64,000 nucleotides of DNA from Vreelandella sp031769195 (GTDB taxonomy: Bacteria; Pseudomonadota; Gammaproteobacteria; Pseudomonadales; Halomonadaceae): the NCBI RefSeq assembly GCF_031769195.1, contig NZ_JAVHNP010000004.1, positions 372,001 to 436,000 on the forward strand, given 5' to 3'. The stretch's first letter is position 1. Each line of letters starts with the position of its first letter. The position numbers and the translations under genes are program-made. This document shows, piece by piece, positions 35,054 to 43,901 of the stretch. The notes under the pieces were generated by a model that was not told the DNA's origin, did not search any database, and was given only the letters and a program-made list of their open reading frames with translations.

Positions 35054-37102
35054 ATGGCGAAAGACAACCCCGTCCTCCCCTCACGAGACCGCCTCAACCC
35101 CGTGGTTTTCCACGGCAGCGTCGCGGGTATTCTCGTGTTTCTTATCGTGACGATGCTATTCACCGAACAAGCAGGCGCCTTCTTTGATGCTGGCCTTGCC
35201 TGGGTAAGCAAAACGTTTGGCTGGTACTACATGCTAGCCATCGTGGCCTACCTCGTGTTTGTGGTGGTGATCGGTATGTCGCGTTTTGGCAGCATACGTT
35301 TAGGGCCAGATCACTCCCGCCCTGAGTTTTCGTTACTGTCGTGGTCAGCCATGCTGTTTGCTGCGGGCATTGGTATTGACCTGTTGTTTTTCAGCGTAGC
35401 CGAGCCGGTTGCCCACTATTTGGCACCGCCCGACTTAACGCCTGAAAGCCAAGAGGCCATGCGCAACGCCGTCGTGCAAACCTATCTGCACTGGGGCCTT
35501 TCCGGTTGGGGCTTGTACGTGTTGATGGGGATGGCGCTGGCATACTTCAGCTACCGCCACCGCTTGCCGCTGGCGATTCGCAGTGCGCTCTACCCGCTGC
35601 TGGGTAAGCGTATTCACGGCCCGATTGGTAACGCGGTCGATATCACCGCCGTTATTTCTACCGTTTTCGGTATCGCCACTAGCCTGGGCATTGGGGTGAT
35701 TCAGCTTAACTATGGCCTGAACTATATGTTCGACGTGCCAGAAACGCTGACCGTACAAATCATCTTGATCGGCCTGGTCGTGATCTTGGCCACCATTTCA
35801 GTGGTCACGGGCGTTGAGAAAGGCATCCGTCGTCTATCTGAATTCAACATGCTGTTGGCGCTCGCCCTCATGCTGTTTGTGCTGTTCTCTGGCGATACCC
35901 TGGTACTGCTGGATAAAGTCGTGAACAACGCAGGCGACTACCTCTCTGGCTTTGTGGCGGCAAGCTTTGACACCTACGCGTTTGCCGATGAGGGCGCTCA
36001 AGAGTGGAAGATGTGGTGGACGATCTTCTTCTGGGGCTGGTGGATTGCGTGGACGCCCTTTGTGGGTCTGTTCTTGGCACGCATTTCACGCGGCCGTACT
36101 ATCCGTCAGTTTGTGGCAGGTGCGCTGTTTATTCCGCTGTCGTTCATGATGGTGTGGATGTCGATTTTCGGTAATAGCGGCATCGAGCTGGTCGCTAACC
36201 AAGGCGTTGTCGAACTGGGCGAGCAGGCACTTAACTCGCCGCAAACCACGCTGTATACGCTGCTTGAGTACTACCCCTATGTGGGCATTACCGCCGCTGT
36301 GGTGACCGTCCTGGGCATTGTGTTCTTTATCACTTCAGCGGACTCTGGCGCACTGGTACTGGCCAACTTCACGTCTATCTTAAGCGATGTGAACCACGAT
36401 GCGCCGGTGAAGCTGCGTATCTTTTGGTCAGCAGTGATTGGCCTGATTACCGTTGCTTTGCTGATGGCGGGTGGCTTGAACGCGCTACAAAGCGCGGTCG
36501 TGATTACGGCGCTGCCCTTCTCAGTGGTGATCTTCGCCATCATGGTGGGTACCTACAAAGCGCTGAAGCTAGAAGGCAGCAAGGCGGATGCTCGTCGTAT
36601 GATTGCAGGCGGTTCTCCCGGCGGCGACTGGCGTGAGCGCTTGGATCGTGCGCTGGATACTTCCAACCGCGCGGGTGCCGCTGCGACCATTAAGCACTCG
36701 ATTCGTCCGGCGATGACCCAGTTTGCCCAGGAGCTTGAGAGCCGTGGCCAAACCGCTAACGTCACCGAAGAGCAGGTCGAGGGGGAATCGCTGCCCAACC
36801 TGATGCTGCAGGTCGACTTTGGCGATGCCACCAGCTTTGTCTATCAGGTATGCCCGCATCGCATGCGTACACCGAACTTCATTCCCGCAGACGATGATTT
36901 CTACGTGCGTTTGGATGTGTACCTTGCCGAAGGCGGCCAGGATAAAGACCTCAATGGCTACACCCGTGGTCAGGTGATTGGTGATCTCGTGGCAGAGTAC
37001 GAACGCCACCTGCACTTCCTCACCCTGGCGGGCCAACAAATGGGCCATGTACAGGCGATGCCTGGCACGATCGGCGAACCGCCGGAAGATGCCCAGATGT
37101 AA
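35054..37102 (+). CDS. betT: High-affinity choline transporter BetT (BCCT family)
   Basis: This 682-residue carrier has about twelve transmembrane helices and a long hydrophilic C-terminal domain (about residues 505-682), the size class of E. coli BetT. Signature segments include FAAGIGIDLLFFSVAEPVAH and the BCCT motif WTIFFWGWWIAWTPFVGLF. It imports choline with protons or sodium for conversion to glycine betaine; the C-terminal domain takes part in osmotic activation. A BetI-like operator sits just upstream. betIBA is not adjacent. AGGAG precedes the ATG. Confidence 0.92.
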   Translation: MAKDNPVLPSRDRLNPVVFHGSVAGILVFLIVTMLFTEQAGAFFDAGLAWVSKTFGWYYMLAIVAYLVFVVVIGMSRFGSIRLGPDHSRPEFSLLSWSAMLFAAGIGIDLLFFSVAEPVAHYLAPPDLTPESQEAMRNAVVQTYLHWGLSGWGLYVLMGMALAYFSYRHRLPLAIRSALYPLLGKRIHGPIGNAVDITAVISTVFGIATSLGIGVIQLNYGLNYMFDVPETLTVQIILIGLVVILATISVVTGVEKGIRRLSEFNMLLALALMLFVLFSGDTLVLLDKVVNNAGDYLSGFVAASFDTYAFADEGAQEWKMWWTIFFWGWWIAWTPFVGLFLARISRGRTIRQFVAGALFIPLSFMMVWMSIFGNSGIELVANQGVVELGEQALNSPQTTLYTLLEYYPYVGITAAVVTVLGIVFFITSADSGALVLANFTSILSDVNHDAPVKLRIFWSAVIGLITVALLMAGGLNALQSAVVITALPFSVVIFAIMVGTYKALKLEGSKADARRMIAGGSPGGDWRERLDRALDTSNRAGAAATIKHSIRPAMTQFAQELESRGQTANVTEEQVEGESLPNLMLQVDFGDATSFVYQVCPHRMRTPNFIPADDDFYVRLDVYLAEGGQDKDLNGYTRGQVIGDLVAEYERHLHFLTLAGQQMGHVQAMPGTIGEPPEDAQM

Positions 37103-37129
37103 TGGCATTAGCGTTTTCGCGCTAAGAAG

Positions 37130-37158
37130 AATCCCGGCCTGTGTGCCGGGATTTTTTT
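37130..37158 (+). terminator. Intrinsic terminator after betT
   Basis: A 9-bp stem, AATCCCGGC / GCCGGGATT, with a 6-base loop is followed by a run of T residues, 28 bases after the betT stop. Confidence 0.92.
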
Positions 37159-37251
37159 GGCGATAACGTCAAGACTAACGCCTTGTTGTGAGCGCTTAAG
37201 CTCAGGAGTAGCGTAATAGCCTGTTTTCTTTATGACTGAGAGGCCTGCCCC

Positions 37252-38985
37252 ATGTCCCGCGACCATCGTCACTCCTATGTGTTCCCGATGCCCGGCAGCG
37301 CGCTGTTAAGAGCATGGCGCGAAGGGTATACGCTGAGCACATTAAAGCGCGATGTGATGGCGGGTCTCACCATCGGCGTGGTCGCCGTGCCGCTCTCAAT
37401 GGCATTAGCGATTGCCACGGGCGTGCCACCTCAACATGGGCTGTACACCGCGATTGTTGCCGGGGCGGTAATTGCGTTAACCGGCGGGTCTCGCTTTAAC
37501 ATTTCCGGCCCTACCGCTGCCTTCGTGGTTATTCTCTTTCCTATCGTCGCCCAGCATGGCTTGGGTGGTCTGCTTATCGCCACGTTAATGGCAGGTGCCA
37601 TTCTGGTAGCGCTGGGACTCTCCCGGCTGGGCAGCTTGATCCAGTACGTTCCCTATCCGGTGATTCTAGGCTTTACCGCTGGTATCGGCGTTGTGATTGC
37701 CTTGCTGCAGTTGCCTGATTTTCTTGGTTTAAGTGACGTCTCACTGGGCGACAGTACCCTGCATAATCTCGTACTGATTGGCCAAGCGCTGCCTAGCCTG
37801 TCAATGGCAGAGATCAGTGTGGGACTGATCACCCTGGCAGCCCTGGTGACGTGGCCCCGTTTAAAAACGCCGGTTCCCGCTCCGCTGGTCGGCTTAGCCG
37901 TGGGCACGCTGGCCGCCACGCTATTACTGTGGGGCGGCATAGAAGTGGATACCATCGCCTCGCGCTTTCGCTGGGAATTCGAGGGAGAGAGCGGCACCGG
38001 TATCCCTCCCTTTGCGCCCAGTTTTACCGCGCCCTGGCATTTTCCAGGCGCAGATGGCACACCGCTTGAGATTAACTTTGCCCTGATTCAATCACTCCTG
38101 GGACCCGCCTTGGCGATTGCGCTCCTTGCCGCCATCGAATCACTGCTGTGCGCCGTCGTGGCTGATGGCCTGACGCGCACACGCCATGACCCGAACGCAG
38201 AGCTGATCGGCCAAGGTCTGGGTAACTTAGTGGTGCCTTTTTTTGGCGGCATCACCGCGACAGCCGCCCTTGCCCGCACCGCTACCAACATCAAGAGTGG
38301 CGCCTTTTCGCCTATCGCCGCCGTGGTGCATTCGCTAGTGGTATTACTCGCCGTGGTGGCGCTAGCAGGCCTGCTAGGGTTTGTGCCGATGGCGGCGTTG
38401 GCTGCACTGCTGTTTATCATTGCCTGGAACATGAGCGAGGCGCGTCATTTTATCCATACGCTAAAGAGCGCCCCCGCCAGCGATGTGTGGGTACTGGTCA
38501 TCTGTTTCGCTTTGACAGTGATTTTTGACATGGTGATTGCAGTGGCGGTCGGTATCGGGTTGGCGGCAGCGCTGTTTATTCGCCGGATGGCGCAATTAAC
38601 CCAGACCCAGCGTTTGGCCACACCAACAACCGGCGTAGATTTCCCGCCAGAAGTCGCGCTGTATAAAATCAGTGGGCCGCTTTTTTTCGGTGCCGCAGAG
38701 AAAGCGATTGCCACGTTGCGAGCCATTGATCACAACGTGAGAATTGTAGTCTTGGATATGCGCGATGTACCGAGCCTGGATACCACCGCCATGGTGGCGC
38801 TAGATGCGCTGCGCCGTGAACTGGGCGAGCAAGGTGTAGGCGTCATATTTGTCGGGCTACAACCCCGCATGGCGCTGAAAATAAAGCGTGCGGGCATGCA
38901 TCGTGAAGTCGGCAAATTGACCGTGGTGAGCCACCTTACCCACGCCGAGCGCGTGGCGCGCCGCTGGTTGAGCAACGCAAGCTAA
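37252..38985 (+). CDS. SulP-family anion transporter with STAS domain
   Basis: The 577-residue protein has a SulP membrane domain (about residues 25-440: MAGLTIGVVAVPLSMALAIA, GLYTAIVAGAV, GSRFNISGPTAAFVV). A C-terminal STAS domain follows (about 460-560: KISGPLFFGAAEKAI, VVLDMRDVPSLDTTAM). It could move sulfate, bicarbonate or, as in DauA, C4-dicarboxylates. The STAS domain with an intact phosphorylatable-type loop suggests regulated transport. GAGAGG precedes the ATG. It stands alone after the betT terminator. Confidence 0.92.
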   Translation: MSRDHRHSYVFPMPGSALLRAWREGYTLSTLKRDVMAGLTIGVVAVPLSMALAIATGVPPQHGLYTAIVAGAVIALTGGSRFNISGPTAAFVVILFPIVAQHGLGGLLIATLMAGAILVALGLSRLGSLIQYVPYPVILGFTAGIGVVIALLQLPDFLGLSDVSLGDSTLHNLVLIGQALPSLSMAEISVGLITLAALVTWPRLKTPVPAPLVGLAVGTLAATLLLWGGIEVDTIASRFRWEFEGESGTGIPPFAPSFTAPWHFPGADGTPLEINFALIQSLLGPALAIALLAAIESLLCAVVADGLTRTRHDPNAELIGQGLGNLVVPFFGGITATAALARTATNIKSGAFSPIAAVVHSLVVLLAVVALAGLLGFVPMAALAALLFIIAWNMSEARHFIHTLKSAPASDVWVLVICFALTVIFDMVIAVAVGIGLAAALFIRRMAQLTQTQRLATPTTGVDFPPEVALYKISGPLFFGAAEKAIATLRAIDHNVRIVVLDMRDVPSLDTTAMVALDALRRELGEQGVGVIFVGLQPRMALKIKRAGMHREVGKLTVVSHLTHAERVARRWLSNAS

Positions 38986-39000
38986 CAGAGTGACCACATA

Positions 39001-39034
39001 AAAACATCCCGGCGATACACTGATCGCCGGGATG
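39001..39034 (-). terminator. Intrinsic terminator between SulP and exaC genes
   Basis: A 12-bp perfect stem, CATCCCGGCGAT / ATCGCCGGGATG, with a 6-base loop is followed on the minus strand by TTTTATG. It best serves exaC but may also stop the convergent SulP transcript. Confidence 0.78.
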
Positions 39035-39062
39035 CGATGGAACGATGGCTAATCGTTAACGA

Positions 39063-40583
39063 TTAGAAGAAGCCCAGCGGATTGATATCGTAGCTGACCA
39101 GCAGATTTTTGGTTTGCTGGTAGTGTTCAAGCGCCATCTTGTGGGTTTCACGACCAACGCCTGACTTCTTGTAGCCGCCGAAAGCTGCGTGGGCGGGGTA
39201 CTGGTGGTAGCAGTTGGTCCACACGCGCCCCGCTTGAATGCCACGGCCCATTCGGAAGGCCACGTTAATATCGCGGCTCCACACGCCTGCGCCCAAGCCA
39301 AATTCGGTGTCGTTGGCAATCGCAAGCGCTTCTTCCTCATCTTTGAAGGTAGTGACCGCCACCACCGGACCAAAGATCTCCTCTTGGAACACGCGCATCT
39401 GGTTATTACCTTTCAGCAGCGTTGGCTGAATGTAGTAGCCGCTGTTGATGCTGTCATCCAGGGTTTCTTTGTTACCACCGGTGAGGAATTCTGCCCCTTC
39501 ATCCCGGGCAATATCCATGTACGACATGATCTTATCGAACTGCTCTTGCGACGCCTGAGCGCCCACTTGCACATCGGTATCCAGCGGGTTGCCGCGCTTG
39601 ATCGTTTTGGTGCGCTCGATCACTTTCGCCATGAACTCGTCGTACATGCTCTCTTGAATTAGTGCACGCGACGGACAGGTGCACACTTCACCCTGGTTGA
39701 AAAAGGCCAGCACTAAGCCTTCTACCGCTTTATCAATAAACGTCGGCTCGGCGTTCATAATGTCAGCAAAGTAGATATTCGGAGATTTGCCGCCTAGCTC
39801 CACCGTGGAAGGAATAATATTCTCTGCCGCACACTTTAGAATATGCGAGCCCACCGGCGTTGAGCCGGTAAAGGCAATCTTGGCGATGCGCTTACTGGTG
39901 GCCAATGCTTGACCTGCTTCTGCGCCAAAACCGTTGACGATGTTCAGCACACCTGGAGGCAGCAGATCGCCGATCACTTCCATCACTTTCAAAATTGACG
40001 CGGGGGTTTGTTCTGCGGGTTTCAACACCACGCAGTTACCCGCTGCCAGCGCCGGGCCTAATTTCCAAGCCGCCATCAGAATCGGGAAGTTCCACGGAAT
40101 AATTTGCCCTACCACGCCGAGCGGTTCGTGGAAGTGGTAAGCCACCGTGTTGGCATCAATATCCGCCGCGGTACCCTCTTGGGAGCGCAAGCAGCCTGCA
40201 AAGTAACGGAAGTGGTCGACGGCCAGCGGGATATCCGCATTGAGGGTTTCACGGACAGCTTTTCCGTTATCCCAGGTTTCGGCCACGGCCAGCATTTCGA
40301 GGTTTTGCTCAAGGCGGTCGGCGATTTTTAGCAGAATATTGCTACGCTCTTGAACCGAGGTTTTGCCCCATGCCGGTGCGGCTTTGTGGGCAGCATCTAG
40401 CGCTTTATCGATATCTTCTGCGCTAGAACGAGGAATTTCACAGAACACTTTGCCATTCACTGGGCTAATGTTGTCGAAGTACTGGCCCTTCACGGGGGGC
40501 ACAAACTCACCGCCGATGTAGTTACCGTAACGTTTTTCAAACGAGACAACAGAGCCCGATTCACCTGGGTTGGCGTAGATCAT
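39063..40583 (-). CDS. exaC: NAD-dependent acetaldehyde dehydrogenase (ExaC/AldB type)
   Basis: This 506-residue aldehyde dehydrogenase oxidises acetaldehyde and related short aldehydes to acids. It has the catalytic C301 with nearby C303 (NQGEVCTCPSR), general base E262 (TVELGGKSP), and the coenzyme-binding IIPWNFPILM and FTGSTPVG motifs. Length and the double-cysteine motif match Pseudomonas ExaC and E. coli AldB. It is divergent from a LuxR-type response regulator gene, 117 bases apart. In Pseudomonas, exaC and the erc/erb/erd regulators belong to the ethanol oxidation system. Confidence 0.9.
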   Translation of the reverse strand: MIYANPGESGSVVSFEKRYGNYIGGEFVPPVKGQYFDNISPVNGKVFCEIPRSSAEDIDKALDAAHKAAPAWGKTSVQERSNILLKIADRLEQNLEMLAVAETWDNGKAVRETLNADIPLAVDHFRYFAGCLRSQEGTAADIDANTVAYHFHEPLGVVGQIIPWNFPILMAAWKLGPALAAGNCVVLKPAEQTPASILKVMEVIGDLLPPGVLNIVNGFGAEAGQALATSKRIAKIAFTGSTPVGSHILKCAAENIIPSTVELGGKSPNIYFADIMNAEPTFIDKAVEGLVLAFFNQGEVCTCPSRALIQESMYDEFMAKVIERTKTIKRGNPLDTDVQVGAQASQEQFDKIMSYMDIARDEGAEFLTGGNKETLDDSINSGYYIQPTLLKGNNQMRVFQEEIFGPVVAVTTFKDEEEALAIANDTEFGLGAGVWSRDINVAFRMGRGIQAGRVWTNCYHQYPAHAAFGGYKKSGVGRETHKMALEHYQQTKNLLVSYDINPLGFF

Positions 40584-40700
40584 GGTACTGCTCCTGAGTA
40601 TTATGATTATTAAAAGGTGCCTACTCAGTGTTGGTCACTTGCGCCATTCACGATATAGCCCGATGGCAGGATGCACCCTCATCCCTTGGAAGGAGACGCC

Positions 40701-41390
40701 ATGTACTCGCTGTTAGTCGCTGATGACCATCCGCTGTTTCGCGATGCGCTGCACGCGGTGATTAGCAGTGGATTCACCGACACTCAACTGCTCGAAACCG
40801 ACAGCCTGGCGGGGGCCATGGCGCGTATTGATGCCTTGGAAGGCTTAGACCTCCTGCTGTTAGATTTAAGCCTGCCGGATGCCGAGGGGCTAGAGGGGCT
40901 GAAAACCTTGCGGGAGACCTTCCCTTGGCTGCCCGTTGCCATTGTATCGGCCCATCAAGAGCGCCAGCTGGTGCTGGATGCAATTACGCTGGGGGCCGTG
41001 GGCTATATTCCAAAATCGACCCCAAGAGAGCAGCTGCTGAGCGCGCTGCATCAAATTCTTCAGGGCCAGCTCTACCTGCCTGCCGATATTATGCGCCGCC
41101 CGCCTCCTCGCGGCATGCCCTCCACCACGGTAGAGAGCGCCGATAGCAAACAAACCCGCCTGCCTCGGCTCACCGACAAGCAGCTGGATGTCTTGAGCTG
41201 TATGAGCCAAGGGATGTCGAATAAGCAGATTGCCCGCGAGTTAGCGATTGCTGAAACCACGGTAAAAACCCATGTGTCGGCCATTTTGCGCAAGCTAGGG
41301 GCCACTAGCCGAGTACACGCCATTGTGGTCGCTGGTGAGGAAGATTTAAGCGGTTTTATCGCTAAACGCTCGGCCTTAGCGAAGGGCTAA
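40701..41390 (+). CDS. LuxR/NarL-type response regulator (ErdR/AgmR-like)
   Basis: The 229-residue protein has a receiver (LVADDHPLFRDAL, phospho-acceptor D in LLLDLSLPDAEG, lysine in GYIPKSTPRE). A C-terminal LuxR helix-turn-helix follows (LTDKQLDVLSCMSQGMSNKQIA, TTVKTHVSAILRKLGATSR). The ATG at 40701 is preceded by AAGGAG. It is divergent from exaC, and its end overlaps the convergent hybrid kinase gene by four bases. Position and type suggest it is the output regulator of that kinase and controls acetaldehyde/acetate genes, as ErdR or CrbR do elsewhere. Confidence 0.85.
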   Translation: MYSLLVADDHPLFRDALHAVISSGFTDTQLLETDSLAGAMARIDALEGLDLLLLDLSLPDAEGLEGLKTLRETFPWLPVAIVSAHQERQLVLDAITLGAVGYIPKSTPREQLLSALHQILQGQLYLPADIMRRPPPRGMPSTTVESADSKQTRLPRLTDKQLDVLSCMSQGMSNKQIARELAIAETTVKTHVSAILRKLGATSRVHAIVVAGEEDLSGFIAKRSALAKG

Positions 41391-42766
41391 CGACTATCTA
41401 AGAGCGTCCCTAATAGCATTTTAAGGCGCAGCGGTTTGAGCGGTTTTAGCAGGCAATGCATGCCCGCCTGCCGCGTGGCACGTTTCACCGCCGCTTCGTG
41501 GTTAGCGGTAATCACCACCGTGGCTAAACCAGGATAACGACGGCGCAGCCGGGCCGCTAAATCAACGCCGTTTTCTCGGTGCTCGCCCAAGTGATAATCC
41601 ACCAGCAGCACAGCTGGGCGCTCCCCGTCGCTGGCAGCTTCCAGCGCACTCACCGTTGCCGCTGCACGCACCCGACACCCCCAACTGCCCAGCAGCGCCT
41701 GCATGCCTTCAATAATCGCAGGGTCGTCATCTACCACCCACACCACGCAGCCTTGTAGCGGGTCTTCGTCCCAATGAGCAATAGGCAGAGAACTCGAGGT
41801 TTTGTCAGCCCCAATACTCGGCGCCGCGTAAGGCACTAAAATCGAGAACAGCGAGCCACCGCCTAACCGTGACGCCAGCGTGACAGGGTGGTCAAGCATG
41901 GTACTAATGCGATCGACGATGGCCAGGCCTAACCCAAGACCTCGGCTATGATTGGCCTGGGGCTGACTAGCACGGCGAAACTCTAGAAAAATCGCTTTGC
42001 GTTGCGGCTCGGGGATTCCTGGGCCGGTGTCGCCTACCATAATTTCGAGCCCAGTCGCGCGGCGTCGGCAGCCTAACAATAAGTGGCCGTGCTCGGTATA
42101 GCGCACCGCATTGCTGAGAAAGTTACGCACCACCCGCGCCAACAGCGCCAAATCAGAGTCCACCCACCCACTTGAAGGAACATAGCGCAGCGACAGTCCT
42201 CGCACGGCGGCCACTTGCCGATACTCTTCCGCCAGCGCATCCAGCAGCGTGCTCACGGCAAACGGCGCCTTGTCAGCATGCAGTACCCCAGCATCCAGGC
42301 GCGATATATCCACAAGCGTGCCAAGCAAGCCCTCTACATCTTTTAGTGAGCGACCAATATGGCCGACCAGCGTTTGGGAGGATTCAGGCAGGGCATGGGT
42401 TTCAAGAGCGCTGGCAAACAGCCGTGCAGCATTGAGGGGCTGCAATAAATCATGGCTAACGGCCGCCAAAAACTTGGTTTTCGAGACGTTAGCGGCCTGC
42501 GCTTCCGCATTAGCCGCCAGTAGACGCGTGTTGACTTGGCTCAACTCATCCAACGTGCGGTGCAGCGCATCGGTGCGCTCGCGCACCTGCTCAGCCAGCA
42601 GTACCGAGCGCTCAAAGGCTGCATAGGGCGCGCTGTTTGGGCTGCCGCCGGACTCCACTCGCTCCATTAACGCCTCGCATATTTTACGCAAGCGACGGTT
42701 CTCCTCGCGTAAGGCAGCCATCTCATCAGCGCACTGCTGCGCGTCAGGGAGCTGGAAGAGCGCCAA
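41387..42766 (-). CDS. nahK: Cytoplasmic hybrid histidine kinase, ErcS/NahK-like
   Basis: The 459-residue protein has a coiled-coil N-terminus (about residues 10-110: ALREENRRLRKICEALMERV), an H-box of the distinctive type SHDLLQPLNAARLF (about 125), an ATPase domain (GDTGPGIP, RGLGLGLAIVDRI) and a C-terminal receiver (about 340-455: VVWVVDDDPAIIEG, LLVDYHLGEHRENG). No membrane segment is seen. NahK/ErcS' of Pseudomonas has this kind of H-box and is inhibited by the adjacent FIST protein NosP in response to nitric oxide. The start is probably TTG 42766, overlapping the nosP-like gene by 23 bases; ATG 42721 is an alternative. Confidence 0.82.
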   Translation of the reverse strand: MALFQLPDAQQCADEMAALREENRRLRKICEALMERVESGGSPNSAPYAAFERSVLLAEQVRERTDALHRTLDELSQVNTRLLAANAEAQAANVSKTKFLAAVSHDLLQPLNAARLFASALETHALPESSQTLVGHIGRSLKDVEGLLGTLVDISRLDAGVLHADKAPFAVSTLLDALAEEYRQVAAVRGLSLRYVPSSGWVDSDLALLARVVRNFLSNAVRYTEHGHLLLGCRRRATGLEIMVGDTGPGIPEPQRKAIFLEFRRASQPQANHSRGLGLGLAIVDRISTMLDHPVTLASRLGGGSLFSILVPYAAPSIGADKTSSSLPIAHWDEDPLQGCVVWVVDDDPAIIEGMQALLGSWGCRVRAAATVSALEAASDGERPAVLLVDYHLGEHRENGVDLAARLRRRYPGLATVVITANHEAAVKRATRQAGMHCLLKPLKPLRLKMLLGTLLDSR

Positions 42767-43901
42767 AGGCCACCCCCGTAAATGTCTGGTTCACGTGCAT
42801 GCCATGGTGCTGCTCGCCGTAGGTGTTGAACCCCACAACGCGGGCTTGGCGCAGCAACATGGATGCAGACTCCAACTGATCCAAGGACTCCAGCGCCATT
42901 CGGCGTAGAAAGCAGTCGCAGCCAATGATGGCGGCGGGCTCGCCTAAGCGAGCCGTCACTCGCTGCAGCATGTGGGCCAAGTCCTCCAGCAGCGGCGTGG
43001 GCTGCATGGCGGTCAGCACAATGCCATTTTCCACCGCGCAGTAAAAACTTAAGCTGCCATCGTCATTCACGCGCTGAATCGAGCGTATGTAGTGTTGTCC
43101 GCCTAACTGTACCGCGAGCGGGTGCTGAGCAAAGGTGGCCGGTTCCAGTGCGGAAACCGGGCAACCCACCAACGCGGCATACAGCTCAGCAGCAGGCACA
43201 CCGTTCAGCTCAAGCACCCGGCGGCGCTCTCGGTCAGCCGCTGTCACCACCAGCTTATGAGCCAGCGGCTCCAGATGATGGGTCGAGAATACTTCAAACG
43301 GTAGCCGGGTATTGAGCATTACCACCACCGCTGCCCGGGTATAAAAACGCCCGTTAGCATATACGTGGGTGTGGGTTAAGTGGTTGTCATCCCCTGCGGA
43401 GCCGCCAAAGCTGGGAATACGCCCAAGCGCGGCATCCAACGTTGCCAGCACTTGCTCTTCTCGGCTTGATAGCCCATCCAGTAACGTCAACGCAAAACTG
43501 TGCTCGTTGACTGGTGCCACGGCTTGTCGGCGACAGCGCTCTAATAGGGTATCCACCAAGGGCTGTGCGGTAGGCAGGTCAAAGTGCTCTAGGTCATCAA
43601 TCAGCGCCGTTTCTACGGCAAAAAAGCGCCGGTCAAAGCCAATCGCGACAATGGAACCACGGTCGTAGCCATGAGGCGTTAACTCGCCTGCCGTGGTACA
43701 TCCACTAATAGGCAGGGTGCCAAACGCGCTACTCAGCGCTTGGGCAAGTTGGGGCAGCGGATACTCAGCGCTACAGAAAAACAGCACAAAGCCCACCTGT
43801 TCGTGCCCCAATACATTGGCTAACTCATTCGCTGCCCGATGAGGGTCCGGGTCACGACTAGCAGCCACCATGATGCCGCTGTTAGTGAAACTGTTGGTCA
43901 C
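42744..43901 (-). CDS. nosP: FIST-domain sensory protein, NosP-like
   Basis: The protein has about 385 residues. A FIST_N domain comes first (about 15-215: VGFVLFFCSAEYPL, SGCTTAGELTPHGYDRG, FGGSAGDDNHL) and a FIST_C domain second (about 225-370: LELNGVPAAELYAALVG, IIGCDCFLRRMALE, VGFNTYGEQHHGMHVN). FIST proteins are soluble ligand sensors. In Pseudomonas and Vibrio the haem-containing NosP senses nitric oxide and regulates the neighbouring NahK. Here it is directly upstream of, and overlapping, a NahK-like kinase. The GTG at 43901 has GGAG ten bases upstream; ATG 43871 or 43964 are alternatives. Confidence 0.83.
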   Translation of the reverse strand: MTNSFTNSGIMVAASRDPDPHRAANELANVLGHEQVGFVLFFCSAEYPLPQLAQALSSAFGTLPISGCTTAGELTPHGYDRGSIVAIGFDRRFFAVETALIDDLEHFDLPTAQPLVDTLLERCRRQAVAPVNEHSFALTLLDGLSSREEQVLATLDAALGRIPSFGGSAGDDNHLTHTHVYANGRFYTRAAVVVMLNTRLPFEVFSTHHLEPLAHKLVVTAADRERRRVLELNGVPAAELYAALVGCPVSALEPATFAQHPLAVQLGGQHYIRSIQRVNDDGSLSFYCAVENGIVLTAMQPTPLLEDLAHMLQRVTARLGEPAAIIGCDCFLRRMALESLDQLESASMLLRQARVVGFNTYGEQHHGMHVNQTFTGVAFGALPAP